A stretch of DNA of 64,000 nt from Roseovarius litoreus (GCF_900142765.1 NZ_FRCB01000001.1:1-64000), one strand, 5' to 3'. Counted from the stretch's first letter, positions 17,231 to 27,278 are shown. Numbers and translations: made by a program. The notes: a model not told the origin generated them from the sequence alone.

Positions 17231-18613
17231 TCAGCTCACCCGGATCCAGTTCATCATGCCCGACATCTGGTGACTGGGCATGTGACAATGAAACATCCAG
17301 TCGCCCGGGGTCTCGGCCACAAAGGCGATCTCCCGCACCTCCCCCGGCGCCACCCGCAGGGTATCGCGCCATGGCCCCAGACTGCCATCGTTCATGACCT
17401 CCCGGAAATGCATCCCGTGCAGATGCATCGCATGGCTGAACGCTGTCCGGTTGGTCATCGGGATACGGATCGTCTCGCCCAGGAACGCATCCACCAGCGG
17501 CGCCTCCCCCATCCCCGCCATCCCGTTGAACGCCCAGAACTGCCCCGCCTCCGCGAGCGCGCGCATCTCCATCTTGTTGCCCCGCCAGACCGCGCCCTCG
17601 GGCAGGCCTCGCATCGCGCCGCCCTCCATCACGAGCGGTACCGCCCGCGCCCCCTCGAGCTCGAGCAGCGGCATGTCATTGGGCACAAGCGCGGCCGGCG
17701 CATCGCGCGCCACGCCCCCCGGCCCGGTCACCTCGAACCCCGCCAGCGCATAGGTCCCGTCCCTCTCGACCGACGCGATCAACGCCTCCTCCCCCGGCTC
17801 GGCCAGAAGATCGACCAGAATATCGGCCCTCTGCGCCGGGGCGATCACCACCTCCTCGATCTCACCCGGCGCCTCCAGCGGCATCCCGTCCAGCGCCGCA
17901 AGCCAGACCCGCATCCCCCGGAACCTCAGCGTAAAGATCCGCGCCGTCGCCGTATTGACCAGCCGCAGCCTCAGCCGCTCACCCTGCGCCACCTTGCGGC
18001 GATACTCGGGCCGCGCATTCACCGTCACGTAATTGCCCAGCCGCCCGGCATGCGACATGTCGTGCCAGGCTCCGAAATCGTCGCGGATCACCGCATCGCT
18101 CGCCATCCGCCAGTCATCCAGCACCAGCACCTCGTCCCCATCCACGTCAGGCCTTGCCGCTTCGGGCTCATCCACCACCAGAACCCCCGCCAACCCGCGC
18201 GAGATCTGCTCGACCGAATGGGCATGCGGATGATACCAGAACGTCCCCGCATCCCTCAGCGCAAAGCGGTAATCGAATCCCTCACCCGGCCTGACCGGCG
18301 CCTGCGTCAGCCCCGGCACCCCGTCCATCTCGTTGGGCAGGCGCAGCCCGTGCCAATGGATCGTGCTGTCCTGCTCGGGCAGCGCATTCTCCAGCCTGAC
18401 CTCCAGAACCTGCCCCTGCTCATAGCGCAGCGTTTGTCCCGGCACCTGCCCGTTATAGGCCCAGACCTCCGTCTCGGGATACGCCTCCGGTGCAAGCCGC
18501 ACCCTCTCCGGCGCCGCCCTCAAGATCGGTGCCGCGGCCGCCCCGGCCCGGCGTGCAAGCCCAAGCAACGGCAGCCCGGCGGCCCCGGCAATCACCTCCC
18601 GACGGTTCGGCAT
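17231..18613 (-). CDS. Multicopper oxidase with Tat signal
   Basis: This is a 460-residue three-cupredoxin multicopper oxidase that should couple substrate or Cu(I) oxidation to water formation in the periplasm. The N-terminus MPNRREVIAGAAGLPLLGLA is a twin-arginine type signal (NRREVI). All four copper motifs are intact: HWHG near residue 91, HPHAHS near 129, HAMHLHGMHF near 400, and HCHMPSHQMSGM near the C-terminus, where the final methionine is the type 1 axial ligand. The methionine-rich linker found in CueO is absent, so laccase, bilirubin-oxidase or FtsP-like roles remain open. A GAGAGG site supports the start. Confidence 0.9.
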   Translation of the reverse strand: MPNRREVIAGAAGLPLLGLARRAGAAAAPILRAAPERVRLAPEAYPETEVWAYNGQVPGQTLRYEQGQVLEVRLENALPEQDSTIHWHGLRLPNEMDGVPGLTQAPVRPGEGFDYRFALRDAGTFWYHPHAHSVEQISRGLAGVLVVDEPEAARPDVDGDEVLVLDDWRMASDAVIRDDFGAWHDMSHAGRLGNYVTVNARPEYRRKVAQGERLRLRLVNTATARIFTLRFRGMRVWLAALDGMPLEAPGEIEEVVIAPAQRADILVDLLAEPGEEALIASVERDGTYALAGFEVTGPGGVARDAPAALVPNDMPLLELEGARAVPLVMEGGAMRGLPEGAVWRGNKMEMRALAEAGQFWAFNGMAGMGEAPLVDAFLGETIRIPMTNRTAFSHAMHLHGMHFREVMNDGSLGPWRDTLRVAPGEVREIAFVAETPGDWMFHCHMPSHQMSGMMNWIRVS

Positions 18614-18697
18614 CTGTCGACCTCTCCCTGATGTCCCCCGGCTGCATATGGTGCGTGCCCGCGCCCAATGGTCAAGACCCGCGCTGCAAAACCGCTC

Positions 18698-18991
18698 TCA
18701 CCGCTTGCGCCGCCCGCCCGCCGTTCTGGAATGAAAGGCCGGCGGACGCCGTGCCACCCAGGCGATGAAGCGCCTGAGCCTCGGATGCGCGCGCAGCGCC
18801 TCGATCGTGGCATGATCGCGCGCCAGCTCCGCCTCGGTCAGCGTGGCGTGAATCTCGTTATGGCAAATCTGGTGCAACAGAACCGTCGGCCCTCCCTTGC
18901 CGCCCTTCAGCTTGGGGATCAGGTGATGCAGGCTTTGCTTCGCCTCTGGCAGTATGGGCCTTTCACAGAGCGGACAAACCGGATGAACCAT
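18698..18991 (-). CDS. Small HNH endonuclease-like protein
   Basis: This is a 97-residue HNH-fold protein. Zinc-knuckle cysteines C6 and C9 (CPLC), the HH pair at 22-23 (LHHLIPKLKGG) and the H44-N45...H48 triad (CHNEIH) give a complete beta-beta-alpha-metal site. The start MVHPVCPLC is chosen because an AAGGA site lies 6 bp upstream and the longer frame adds unrelated residues. It could nick or cut DNA, but stand-alone small HNH proteins of this type have no established role. It is divergent from the flavoprotein gene. The strongly basic C-terminus (RTAGGRRKR) would favour nucleic-acid binding. Confidence 0.75.
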   Translation of the reverse strand: MVHPVCPLCERPILPEAKQSLHHLIPKLKGGKGGPTVLLHQICHNEIHATLTEAELARDHATIEALRAHPRLRRFIAWVARRPPAFHSRTAGGRRKR

Positions 18992-19065
18992 CGCTTTTCC
19001 TTGATCCTCGCCGATGTTGCAGGCAAGAGGATGGACCGGCGACGGACATTTGCAAGAGGTGGGAC

Positions 19066-19110
19066 ATGCAGCCCGACAATCCCCGGAAACGGACCCCGCC
19101 CGCCCCATGA
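19066..19110 (+). CDS. 14-residue leader frame coupled to the flavoprotein gene
   Basis: An ATG at 19066, preceded by AAGAGGTGGGAC, opens a frame encoding MQPDNPRKRTPPAP whose TGA overlaps the flavoprotein start codon as ATGA. The downstream start has no ribosome binding site, so ribosomes may reach it by finishing this leader. The peptide is proline-rich with a PP pair, which can slow ribosomes. This is an inference from layout only. Confidence 0.4.
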   Translation: MQPDNPRKRTPPAP

Positions 19111-20279
19111 CCGGCGCTCTGGTCATCGGCGCCGGGCCCGCAGGTCTCATGGCGGCCCAGGAGCTGGCCCTGGCGGGCCATGCCGTGACCCTGGCCGAGG
19201 CCAAACCCTCGGTTGCGCGCAAATTCCTGATGGCCGGAAAATCCGGCCTCAACCTCACCCATGACGCCCCCATGGACAAGGTGCTCGCCGCCTTCGGCGC
19301 CGCGGCCCCCGCACTGCGCCCGATGCTGGACGCGTTCGGCCCCGATCAGATCCGCCATTGGGCCGAAGATCTCGGACAGCCGCTCTTCACCGGCTCCACG
19401 GGCAGGGTCTTTCCCGTCGCGATGAAAGCCTCGCCGCTCTTGCGCGCCTGGCTCTCGCGGCTTGACGGCCTCGGGGTGCGGATCGTGACGCGCTGGCGCT
19501 GGCAGGGCTGGGATGCGGCAGGGGCCGTGCTGTTCGACACACCCGACGGGCGCCAAAGCCTCTCACCTCAGGTCACGATCCTCGCCTGCGGCGGCGCAAG
19601 CTGGGCGCGGCTCGGATCGGACGGGGCCTGGGCCGGGCATGTGCCCGCGCCCCTTCTGGCCCCGTTCGAGCCCGCCAATATGGGGCTCTGCGTCGACTGG
19701 TCCGCCCCGATGGCGCGCCATTTCGGCAGCCCCCTCAAGGGCATCGCCCTGCACGCCGGGGACCGGATCTCTCGCGGCGAGATCGTGATCTCCGCCACCG
19801 GCCTCGAAGGCGGCGGGCTCTATGCGCTCTCGGCAGCCTTGCGCGCGGGCGCCGCCCTGACGCTCGATCTCGCACCCGATCTTTCCGAAGAGCAGCTTCG
19901 CCAGCGCCTCTCGCGGCCGCGCGGCAAGGCAAGCCTCTCCAACCACCTGCGCAAGACCCTGAAACTCGATCCCGCGAAACAGGCGCTCCTGATGGAATTC
20001 GGCCGGCCCCTGCCGGCCGATCTCGCGCCCCGTCTCAAGGCGCTGCCGATCCGCCACAGCGGCCCGCGCCCCATGGACGAGGCGATCTCCACCGCGGGCG
20101 GGATCCGCTTCGAGGCGCTCGATGCCGGCCTGATGCTGCTGAGCCGTCCCGGCACCTTCGCCGCCGGCGAAATGCTCGACTGGGAGGCGCCGACCGGCGG
20201 TTACCTTCTGACCGGATGCCTCGCCACGGGCCATTGGGCCGGCCGCGCCGCCGCCGCCTGGCTGCGCCCGCCCGGCTGA
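19107..20279 (+). CDS. TIGR03862-type NAD(P)/FAD-dependent oxidoreductase (HI0933-like flavoprotein)
   Basis: This is a 390-residue flavoprotein of the BaiN/HI0933-like family. The FAD Rossmann motif ALVIGAGPAGLMAAQE opens the protein and is followed by GKSGLNLTHD, the family signature. The C-terminal FAD-contact region is AAGEMLDWEAPTGGYLLTG. Function in vivo is unknown. Related proteins reduce or saturate cyclic substrates or act on bile acids. The start at 19107 lacks a ribosome binding site of its own. Instead a 14-codon frame (19066-19110) with a good AGAGGTGGG site ends in an ATGA overlap with it, which suggests coupled translation. Confidence 0.82.
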   Translation: MTGALVIGAGPAGLMAAQELALAGHAVTLAEAKPSVARKFLMAGKSGLNLTHDAPMDKVLAAFGAAAPALRPMLDAFGPDQIRHWAEDLGQPLFTGSTGRVFPVAMKASPLLRAWLSRLDGLGVRIVTRWRWQGWDAAGAVLFDTPDGRQSLSPQVTILACGGASWARLGSDGAWAGHVPAPLLAPFEPANMGLCVDWSAPMARHFGSPLKGIALHAGDRISRGEIVISATGLEGGGLYALSAALRAGAALTLDLAPDLSEEQLRQRLSRPRGKASLSNHLRKTLKLDPAKQALLMEFGRPLPADLAPRLKALPIRHSGPRPMDEAISTAGGIRFEALDAGLMLLSRPGTFAAGEMLDWEAPTGGYLLTGCLATGHWAGRAAAAWLRPPG

Positions 20280-20292
20280 CCGGACCGGTTCC

Positions 20293-20344
20293 CGGTTTCT
20301 TCTGGCCGAAAATATCCCAGGGGGTCCGGGGGACAGCGTCCCCC
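20293..20344. repeat. Dispersed intergenic repeat with a hairpin, copy 1
   Basis: The segment GGTTTCTTCTGGCC (20294-20307), followed by gAAAATATCCC and a G-run, closely matches a second copy at 39763-39793. Just after it, GGGGGAC and GTCCCCC (20328-20334 and 20338-20344) form a perfect 7-bp stem. It lies between the convergent flavoprotein and GST genes and may serve as a bidirectional end signal. Confidence 0.6.
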
Positions 20345-20355
20345 GCCGCGACGGG

Positions 20356-20946
20356 TCAGGGCAGCGCTGCGGCCCGCGCGAACGCCTCTCTTCCCGTCAG
20401 GCGCGCGACATACTCCGCCAGCACCGCATCCGGCTCGGGGAATCCGGCCTTTCCGGCCCACAAAAGGCAATGCGCCAACAGGATGTCCGGCACCAGCATC
20501 TCATCGCCCATGAGGAAGCTCCGGCCCTGCAACCCGGCCGAAAGCCGTTCGAGATTGCGGGCATATTCCCATTTCAACGGCTCCTTGACCTGCGGCACGC
20601 GGTGCTCTTCGGGCAGGATGAAACTATGGCGCGCGGCGGTCCAGAGCACCGCATCCACATCGTCGAGGATCTGATGGGTCAGCGCGTCCTGTCGGGCGCG
20701 TGCGATGGTTCCGGCGGGATGGGTGAACTGGCCGTGCTTGTCCGCAAGATAGGTCATGATCGCGGTCGAATCGGTCAGCACCTCATCGCCATCGCGCAGC
20801 GCCGGGATCTTGCCCGACGGGTTGGCCTCCAGCGCCTCCTTGCTGCGCGGGGCGACCGCGACATGCTCATAGGGCTGGCCCATCTCTTCCAGAAGCCACA
20901 AGACGCGGAACGCCCGGCTCGCGCGGGTGCCGATGACCTGATACAT
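20356..20946 (-). CDS. Glutathione S-transferase family protein
   Basis: This is a 196-residue cytosolic GST-fold protein. The thioredoxin-like N-terminal domain contains SRAFRVLWLLEEMG (catalytic serine region near residue 10) and the glutathione-binding block NPSGKIPALRDGD...LTDSTAIMTYLA, with the cis-proline in KIPAL and the DST segment. The all-helical C-terminal domain follows from about residue 85. An AAGGA site precedes the ATG. The upstream gap contains five phased 11-bp repeats, so expression may be specially controlled. Detoxification or redox duty is probable, but the substrate is unknown. Confidence 0.85.
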   Translation of the reverse strand: MYQVIGTRASRAFRVLWLLEEMGQPYEHVAVAPRSKEALEANPSGKIPALRDGDEVLTDSTAIMTYLADKHGQFTHPAGTIARARQDALTHQILDDVDAVLWTAARHSFILPEEHRVPQVKEPLKWEYARNLERLSAGLQGRSFLMGDEMLVPDILLAHCLLWAGKAGFPEPDAVLAEYVARLTGREAFARAAALP

Positions 20947-21038
20947 GCGATGTCCTTTCTCGGGATCGGGCTGGGTGGTTCACCTTGGCGCAGCCCCGGC
21001 CCCTTGGCAAGCGCGCGGCGTGATAACCCGCGGTTTTT

Positions 21039-21093
21039 ACCGATCCCGCACCGACGCGATACCGACGTTATACCGACGCGATACCGAACAGGT
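21039..21093. repeat. Five phased 11-bp repeats (ACCGA-N6) upstream of the GST gene
   Basis: ACCGA occurs at exact 11-bp steps starting at 21039, 21050, 21061, 21072 and 21083. The second and fourth units are identical (ACCGACGCGAT) and the third differs at two bases. An 11-bp period is close to one helical turn, so all copies face one side of the DNA, as in multi-site regulator binding or iteron-like arrays. The array is 93-147 bp upstream of the GST start and just past the end of holA. Confidence 0.7.
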
Positions 21094-21138
21094 ATTTCCC
21101 TTTTTTTCCATTGCCTTAACCATGATTCGGCGCGGCGT

Positions 21139-22164
21139 TCACCGTGCCGCCATCATCGCCAGCCGGATCAGCGTGCGTTCCACCAGCGCCATCGCCGGCG
21201 CATGCTGCCCCGCCGAGCGCAATTCCAGATCGGTGTCGGTCAGATACCCCAGCGCATCCTGAAGTTTCTGCGCCCCCCAGCCCTGCGCCTGCCGGACCAT
21301 CCGGTCGCGTCTCGGCCCGAAAACCGGGGGCCTGACCCGCCCGATCCCCTGCGCAGGCCCACCGGGATCCGAGGCCGCGGCATAAAGCGTCCGGAAATGC
21401 CGGGTCGCCGAAATGCACAAGGTGACCGGCTGCACCCCCTGCGCCCGCAGCCGCTTCATCATCGGCCCGATCTCGCCCGAGCGCGCCTCGGCCACGATGT
21501 TCAGAATGTCGTCGAGCTCGGCCTCGGTGGAACTGGGCGCACAGGCGGCCACATCTTCTGACGACAGCGGATCAGGATCACCCAGCTTGAAAAGCCCAAT
21601 TTTTTCCATGGTTTGCCTGAAATCACCGGGATCGAGATCATGCGCCAGCGCCGTCAGATCGCGCATCGCATCCCCGGCGATATTGGTCAGTCCGACACGC
21701 TTGAGCGTGGCCTCGATCTCGGCGCGCGATGGCGGATCATCATAGATCGCGGCGGCATAGGCGTTGGGATGCCCCTCGAAAAGCTTGCGCAATTTCGAGG
21801 CGGGCTTGAGCTGCCCCGCCGTCACCACGACCTGCGCATCCCCCTCGCGCCATTCGGACAGCGCATCGATGATGATCTGCGCCACGGTTTCGCTGGCATC
21901 TTCCACGAAGGCGACACGGGGGCCCGGGAAAAAGCCCTGTGCCTTGACCGCATCGAGCAGCATGGCAGGGTCCTTGCGCAGATCGGCTGCAGGAATACGG
22001 GTCAGGCGCATCTCCTGCTCGCCCTGCGGCCCGATCAATGCCGCGATCACCTCCTGCCGCCTGAGCGCCACGCGCATCCCGTCCGGCCCATGGATCAGCA
22101 GCCCCGTCCGCCCCGCCTCGGGCCGTGCGAAATAGCCCGGCGCATCCCGCCCCGACAGCTTCAT
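21139..22164 (-). CDS. holA: DNA polymerase III subunit delta
   Basis: This is the clamp-loader delta subunit, which opens the sliding clamp during replication. The product is 341 residues, the family norm. It has an AAA+-like fold without a working P-loop (GLLIHGPDGMRVALRRQEV), followed by the helical collar domain containing ISATRHFRTLYAA and AQGWGAQKLQDAL. The gene overlaps the end of lptE by 4 bp (ATGA) and is the last of the leuS-lptE-holA operon, a conserved order in proteobacteria. The gap after it (20947-21138) holds the 11-bp repeat array and no gene. Confidence 0.92.
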   Translation of the reverse strand: MKLSGRDAPGYFARPEAGRTGLLIHGPDGMRVALRRQEVIAALIGPQGEQEMRLTRIPAADLRKDPAMLLDAVKAQGFFPGPRVAFVEDASETVAQIIIDALSEWREGDAQVVVTAGQLKPASKLRKLFEGHPNAYAAAIYDDPPSRAEIEATLKRVGLTNIAGDAMRDLTALAHDLDPGDFRQTMEKIGLFKLGDPDPLSSEDVAACAPSSTEAELDDILNIVAEARSGEIGPMMKRLRAQGVQPVTLCISATRHFRTLYAAASDPGGPAQGIGRVRPPVFGPRRDRMVRQAQGWGAQKLQDALGYLTDTDLELRSAGQHAPAMALVERTLIRLAMMAAR

Positions 22165-22667
22165 GTCTCGAAGCTATCCGCCGCCGCGACAAGACGTGCA
22201 ACCACTTGATCTGAAAGGATAACCACGATGCGCTCTTCAGCGGCGCGGCGGGCGGCCTCGGTCGCGACGGTGGTGTCGGAGGCCGCGAAACTGGTGAAAT
22301 TATCGACCGTCCCCGAGGTCAGTACCTGATCCGTGGCCAGATCATTCAGCGCATAGGTCACCTTGCCCAGCATGTTGTATCGGGTGATCAGGTTGAGGCG
22401 CGAAATCGCCACCGGCGTTTCGCTCACCTCGATCGCATAGACCAGCGCGTAGCGTGGCTGACCGGCCCGACCCAAACGGTCTTCAAGTTCGCGCGTCATC
22501 AAATAGCCGGCGCGTCCCATCGGCTCCGAAACCTCGACGGCATTGAGCAGCTTTCCCGCGGAACCGGACGGTCCGTAAGCCGGGGTGAACCCACAGCCCG
22601 ACAGAACCGCCGCCGCGATGAGGGCTGGCGGTCCGACGAGAAATCTTCTGCGGTCACACGACGACAT
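22161..22667 (-). CDS. lptE: LPS assembly lipoprotein LptE
   Basis: LptE plugs the LptD barrel in the outer membrane and helps insert lipopolysaccharide. The 168-residue product has a lipoprotein signal: a basic start with RRRFLVG, a hydrophobic core, and the lipobox VLSGC with the lipidated Cys25, followed by GFTPAYG, which is typical of LptE in alphaproteobacteria. The position between leuS and holA is the conserved one for this gene and strongly supports the call. It overlaps leuS by 14 bp and holA by 4 bp. The RRRFL stretch before the hydrophobic core looks Tat-like but is probably only the basic n-region. Confidence 0.92.
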   Translation of the reverse strand: MSSCDRRRFLVGPPALIAAAVLSGCGFTPAYGPSGSAGKLLNAVEVSEPMGRAGYLMTRELEDRLGRAGQPRYALVYAIEVSETPVAISRLNLITRYNMLGKVTYALNDLATDQVLTSGTVDNFTSFAASDTTVATEAARRAAEERIVVILSDQVVARLVAAADSFET

Positions 22668-25215
22668 TCACGATCCGACCGGGGACAACGATGACTTTCT
22701 TGGGCTGGGCCCCATCCAGCGCCTTGCGGACAGCATCCGTCGCCAGCGCCTGTTTTTCAACCTCTGACTTGTCCATATCCTTGGGCACGGTGATTTCGGC
22801 CCGGCGCTTGCCGTTGATCTGGATCGGCATAATGACAGTCTCATCCACCAGCATGGCCTCATCGGCCTGTGGCCAGGCCGCGTTGGCAACCAGCCCCTCA
22901 CCCCCCAGCACCGACCAAAGCTCTTCGGACAAATGCGGTGTCATCGGGGACATGAGCTGCACCAGAGCACGGGCCGCTTCGCGCCGCGCATCGCCGCCCG
23001 CCTGCGATTTGGAAAGCGTGTTGGTAAAGGCATAAAGCCGGGCGATCGCCGCATTGAAGCCAAAGGACTCGACCCCGCTCGTCACGTCATGAATGGCCTT
23101 GTGCATCTCGCGCAGCAGCGCCTCGTCGTCGGCATTGGGCGCGGCATCGCTGGCAGCGGCTTCGGTGACGATCCGGTGCACCCGCGCCAGATGCCTGAAC
23201 GCCGCCTCGGCGCCTGCGGCGGTCCATTCCACGTCCCTCTCGGGCGGGCTGTCGGACAGAACGAACCAGCGCGCGGTATCGGCCCCGAAGGCACGGATGA
23301 TCGTCACGGGGTCAACCACGTTCTTCTTGGATTTCGACATCTTGGCCGAGGGAATGATCTCGACCGTTTCACCCGTGGCGATCAGCTTGCCGCCCTCCAC
23401 ATCTTCGGGAAGGTGATAGACGGGCCGTCCATTCGCATCACGGGTCTGGTAAATCTCATGGGTCACCATCCCTTGCGTGAACAGCGCATCGAACGGCTCG
23501 ATCGCCTTGGCGGGCAAATGGCCCGTCAGCTGCATCGCGCGGGCGAAGAAACGCGAATACAGCAGGTGCAGGATCGCATGCTCGATCCCGCCGATATACT
23601 GGTCGACATTCATCCAGTACTCGGCCTCGGCCATATCGGTGGGCGTCGTGGCATGGGGCGCGGTGAAACGCGCGAAGTACCATGAGCTGTCCACGAACGT
23701 GTCCATCGTGTCGGTCTCGCGCCGGGCCGGGGCGCCACAGGCGGGACAGGTGCAATCGCGCCATGTCGGGTGCCGGTCCAGCGGATTGCCGGGCTGATCG
23801 AACGTCACATCATCGGGCAGGCGGATCGGCAGATTTTCCTTGGCCTCAGGCACCACGCCACAGGCCTCGCAATGGATCACCGGAATGGGGCAACCCCAAT
23901 AACGCTGGCGGCTAAGGCCCCAATCGCGCAGCCGGTACTTGGTGACACCCTGACCCACGCCATTGGCTTCGCAGAAGTCGATGGCAGCCTCCACAGCCGC
24001 CTCGCCCGACTGCAGCTCATCGCCAGCGAAACCTTTGACATATCTTACCTTTTCGGATTTCGGCGGGACATAGGCCGCACCACCATCTTCGGGGCGCTTG
24101 AACCCATCCTCCGGCTTTTCCGGCTCGAAGGTCGAGGCGACGGGCAGCCCGTATTTGTTGGCGAAATCAAGGTCGCGCTGGTCATGGGCCGGGCAGCCGA
24201 AGATCGCGCCCGTGCCATAATCCATCAGGATGAAATTGGCGATGTAAACCGGCAATTCCCAAGCGGTGTCGAACGGATGACGCACCCGAAGCCCAGTGTC
24301 GAAGCCTTTTTTCTCGGCTTTCTCAAGCTCTTCTTCAGAGGTGCCCATGCGGCGGCACTCGGCGTTGAAGGCTGCCAGATCGGCGTTGTCCTTCTCAAGC
24401 TGGCGGGCCAGCGGATGATCCGGGGAAATCCCCACGAAGCTCGCGCCCATCAGGGTGTCGGGCCGCGTCGTATAGACTTCGATCCGGTCATGCCCATCGG
24501 GTGCGTCGACCAGCGAAAAGCCGAATTGCAGACCGCGCGACCGGCCGATCCAGTTGGCCTGCATCAGCTTGACCTTGGCAGGCCAGTTGTCCAGCCCGTC
24601 CAGAGCCTCGAGCAGGTCTTCGGCGAAATCCGAAATGCGGAAGAACCACTGGGTCAGTTCGCGCCGCTCCACCAGAGCACCCGAACGCCAGCCGCGACCG
24701 TTTTCGACCTGTTCGTTGGCCAGCACCGTCATATCCACGGGATCCCAGTTGACCACCGCGTTCTTGCGATAGACCAGCCCCTTTTCCAGCATATCAAGGA
24801 AAAGCGCCTGCTGCTGACCGTAATACTCGGGGTCGCAGGTGGCGAATTCCCGGCTCCAGTCGATGCTCAGTCCAAGCGGCTTCATCTGCGCGCGCATGTC
24901 GGCAATGTTGGAATAGGTCCAGTCCTTGGGATGTCCGCCGATCGCCATGGCTGCGTTTTCCGCAGGCATCCCGAAAGCGTCCCAACCCATCGGATGCAGC
25001 ACGTTATGGCCGGTGGACAGCTTGTAGCGCGCAATCACATCGCCCATCGTGTAGTTGCGCACATGGCCCATATGGATGCGCCCGGACGGATAGGGGAACA
25101 TCTCGAGCACATAGTATTTGGGCTTGTCGGCGCTGCGGGAGGCACGGAAGATCTCCGCCTTGTCCCAGGCCTCTTGCCATTTCGCTTCGATCTCGGCGGC
25201 AGAATAGCGCGACAT
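22654..25215 (-). CDS. leuS: Leucyl-tRNA synthetase
   Basis: This class I aminoacyl-tRNA synthetase charges tRNA-Leu in the cytoplasm. The product is 853 residues. The HIGH-type motif reads [11 protein letters not shown] near residues 42-52, the CP1 editing domain occupies roughly 220-430, and KMSKS appears in [14 protein letters not shown]. Zinc-type cysteines are present in CEACG and CPACG. I chose [13 protein letters not shown] at 25213-25215 with a GAGGG site. An in-frame ATG eight codons upstream (MTEGLQH) is possible. It is the first gene of the leuS-lptE-holA operon and divergent from a glycosyltransferase gene. Confidence 0.97.
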   Translation of the reverse strand: MSRYSAAEIEAKWQEAWDKAEIFRASRSADKPKYYVLEMFPYPSGRIHMGHVRNYTMGDVIARYKLSTGHNVLHPMGWDAFGMPAENAAMAIGGHPKDWTYSNIADMRAQMKPLGLSIDWSREFATCDPEYYGQQQALFLDMLEKGLVYRKNAVVNWDPVDMTVLANEQVENGRGWRSGALVERRELTQWFFRISDFAEDLLEALDGLDNWPAKVKLMQANWIGRSRGLQFGFSLVDAPDGHDRIEVYTTRPDTLMGASFVGISPDHPLARQLEKDNADLAAFNAECRRMGTSEEELEKAEKKGFDTGLRVRHPFDTAWELPVYIANFILMDYGTGAIFGCPAHDQRDLDFANKYGLPVASTFEPEKPEDGFKRPEDGGAAYVPPKSEKVRYVKGFAGDELQSGEAAVEAAIDFCEANGVGQGVTKYRLRDWGLSRQRYWGCPIPVIHCEACGVVPEAKENLPIRLPDDVTFDQPGNPLDRHPTWRDCTCPACGAPARRETDTMDTFVDSSWYFARFTAPHATTPTDMAEAEYWMNVDQYIGGIEHAILHLLYSRFFARAMQLTGHLPAKAIEPFDALFTQGMVTHEIYQTRDANGRPVYHLPEDVEGGKLIATGETVEIIPSAKMSKSKKNVVDPVTIIRAFGADTARWFVLSDSPPERDVEWTAAGAEAAFRHLARVHRIVTEAAASDAAPNADDEALLREMHKAIHDVTSGVESFGFNAAIARLYAFTNTLSKSQAGGDARREAARALVQLMSPMTPHLSEELWSVLGGEGLVANAAWPQADEAMLVDETVIMPIQINGKRRAEITVPKDMDKSEVEKQALATDAVRKALDGAQPKKVIVVPGRIVNVVV

Positions 25216-25308
25216 GTGCTGCAGTCCCTCGGTCATCCGGTGCGTTGCTCCGCGTGATAGGCCGCACACGCCGCCGGGTCCAGTGGCAAGGCGCAAAATC
25301 GCGCCCCT

Positions 25309-25336
25309 TTGCATGGAGTTTGGCAGGGCATATAAG
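25309..25336 (+). promoter_or_regulatory. Promoter of the glycosyltransferase gene
   Basis: TTGCAT (25309-25314) and TATAAG (25331-25336) are separated by 16 bp and lie 33 bp before the start codon at 25369. This is a good sigma-70 match in an otherwise GC-rich gap. Confidence 0.6.
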
Positions 25337-25368
25337 GTGGCAAAACGAGTATCGGGCAGTCCATCCCA

Positions 25369-26616
25369 ATGAAAATCCTGTTCATCCATCAGAACTTTCC
25401 CGGCCAATACAAACATCTGGCGCCCTTGCTGGCCTCGCGGGGGCATCAATGCGTGGCCCTTACGCTGCGGGTGAAAGAAGCGACCACCTGGAATGGCGTC
25501 CGAGTGCTGCCCTACACCCTACCAAAGCGCAAGGCGCAGGCCGTGCACCCGTGGTTGACGGATCTCGACACCAAGGTCACGCGGGCCGAAGCCTGCTATC
25601 GCGCGGCGCGGCAGCTGAGGGACAAGGGATTTACCCCCGATCTGATCCTCGCGCATCCCGGCTGGGGCGAATCGATGTTCCTGCGCGATGTGTGGCCCGA
25701 TGCGCGCCTCGGGCTTTATTGCGAGCTCTATCATCTGTCCGATTACCCGCATGTGGATTTCGACCCCGAGTTCACCTCGGGCGATGCTGAGCTGGCGCAT
25801 TTGCGCATCCGCATGAAAAACCTCAACAATCACATCCATTTCCCGATGGCCGACGCCGGGATCAGCCCGACACGGTTTCAGGCAGATACCTTTCCGCCCG
25901 AATTCCGCGACCGGATCACCGTGGTGCATGACGGGGTGGACACGGATCTGTCGCGTCCCGACCCCGATGTGCGCCTGAGCATCGAGGGCGCGGGCGATCT
26001 GACGAAGCAGGATGAAATCGTCACCTTCGTGAACCGCAATCTCGAACCCTATCGCGGCTACCATGTCTTCATGCGCGCCTTGCCGCGTTTGCTCAAGGAA
26101 CGGCCCAAACTACGTGTCCTGATCGTGGGCGGAGACGAGGTCAGCTATGGGGCACGCCCCCCAAATGGCCAGACCTGGAAGCAGATCTTCATCGACGAGG
26201 TGAGGAAAGACATCCCCGATACGGATTGGGCGCGGGTCCATTTCCTGGGCCGCATACCGCATCAGCAGTTCACGACACTTCTGCAGATCAGCACGGTGCA
26301 TGTCTATCTGACCTATCCGTTCGTCCTGAGCTGGAGCCTGTTGGAAGCCATGAGCTGCAAAGCGGCCATCGTGGCCAGCGACACGACCCCCGTGCGCGAG
26401 GTGCTGAGCCAGGGCGAAACCGCGCGGCTGGTGGACTTTTTCGATCGAGAGGGCCTCGTCACCGAGGTCGTTGCCCTGCTCGAAGACGACGACGCCCGCA
26501 AGCGGATGGGCCAGGCGGCGCGGGCGCATATCGTGCAGAATTATGATTTGCGCACGATTGCCCTGCCACGACAGATTGACTGGATCTCAAGCATCATGAG
26601 CGGCGCAAAGGTCTGA
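25369..26616 (+). CDS. GT4 family glycosyltransferase
   Basis: This is a 415-residue GT-B fold glycosyltransferase. The N-terminal domain begins [20 protein letters not shown], the typical acceptor-side start with the GQY loop. The C-terminal donor domain contains [20 protein letters not shown], then [12 protein letters not shown] and the family motif [25 protein letters not shown], in which the EAM glutamate contacts the nucleotide sugar. It is cytoplasmic, with no signal or membrane segment. It probably adds a sugar to a surface polysaccharide or glycolipid. It stands alone with its own promoter and converges on a DUF3576 lipoprotein gene. Confidence 0.87.
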   Translation: MKILFIHQNFPGQYKHLAPLLASRGHQCVALTLRVKEATTWNGVRVLPYTLPKRKAQAVHPWLTDLDTKVTRAEACYRAARQLRDKGFTPDLILAHPGWGESMFLRDVWPDARLGLYCELYHLSDYPHVDFDPEFTSGDAELAHLRIRMKNLNNHIHFPMADAGISPTRFQADTFPPEFRDRITVVHDGVDTDLSRPDPDVRLSIEGAGDLTKQDEIVTFVNRNLEPYRGYHVFMRALPRLLKERPKLRVLIVGGDEVSYGARPPNGQTWKQIFIDEVRKDIPDTDWARVHFLGRIPHQQFTTLLQISTVHVYLTYPFVLSWSLLEAMSCKAAIVASDTTPVREVLSQGETARLVDFFDREGLVTEVVALLEDDDARKRMGQAARAHIVQNYDLRTIALPRQIDWISSIMSGAKV

Positions 26617-26634
26617 ATACGCCTTGCCGGAAAG

Positions 26635-27132
26635 TCAGAAATTCCCGGCGTTGATGCGCAGCTGGCGGGCGCGCGCCAGAATGGCATCCTCGACCGCGCG
26701 TTGTGTGGCCGCGTTCACGGGGCCGCCGCGCGTCTGCAGGGCCACATTGAGCGACCTTGCATCAAGCGCGGGGTCGCTGATGAGGATGGTTGCGCGATAG
26801 GACTGCCCCCCGCCGGGCGGCGTGCCGTAACCTGTTGAAATTATGCCAGTAAACGGATCCGCCGTTTGAACTGGAAGAAAATCCAGAACGTCGAGAGACG
26901 CCGTCCAGAGGAAGCGGTTGACGTTGACGCCCACACCCTCATTCCGGAAAAAATCGAGAAAAGACCCGTCTTGGCGCAGCTGCGTCTGGTAGTCACGACC
27001 GTTTTCGACATTCAGCGCCTCATCGCGGAACCCCTCGTTCCTGATGGAATCACACGCCACCAGCGTTACGGCACAACCGAGTGACAGGCCTAGAGTGATG
27101 ATGCGGGACTTGGTCATTACGCGATCCGACAT
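26635..27132 (-). CDS. DUF3576 domain-containing lipoprotein
   Basis: This is a 165-residue exported protein of the alphaproteobacterial DUF3576 family. The signal ends in a lipobox (VTLVAC) with the lipidated cysteine near residue 27. The mature part contains VNRFLWTASLDVLDFLPVQT and a glycine-rich GYGTPPGGGQSYRATI segment. An AGGAGA site supports the start MSDRVMTKSR. It is probably anchored to the outer membrane facing the periplasm. In related genomes the gene often sits near leuS or envelope genes, as here. The molecular function is unknown. Confidence 0.82.
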   Translation of the reverse strand: MSDRVMTKSRIITLGLSLGCAVTLVACDSIRNEGFRDEALNVENGRDYQTQLRQDGSFLDFFRNEGVGVNVNRFLWTASLDVLDFLPVQTADPFTGIISTGYGTPPGGGQSYRATILISDPALDARSLNVALQTRGGPVNAATQRAVEDAILARARQLRINAGNF

Positions 27133-27278
27133 TGTTTCTCTCTCCTACTATCCAAGGTCGGACAATGGGGCAAGGAGTTTACTGAAATCCGGCATCGGTC
27201 CGCGGCGGGGGATTGTGCTGCTGCATGGGGCTGTGGCAAAGATGCGGTCCGCGTAGGAACAGCCCGGAGGGTCCGCAG

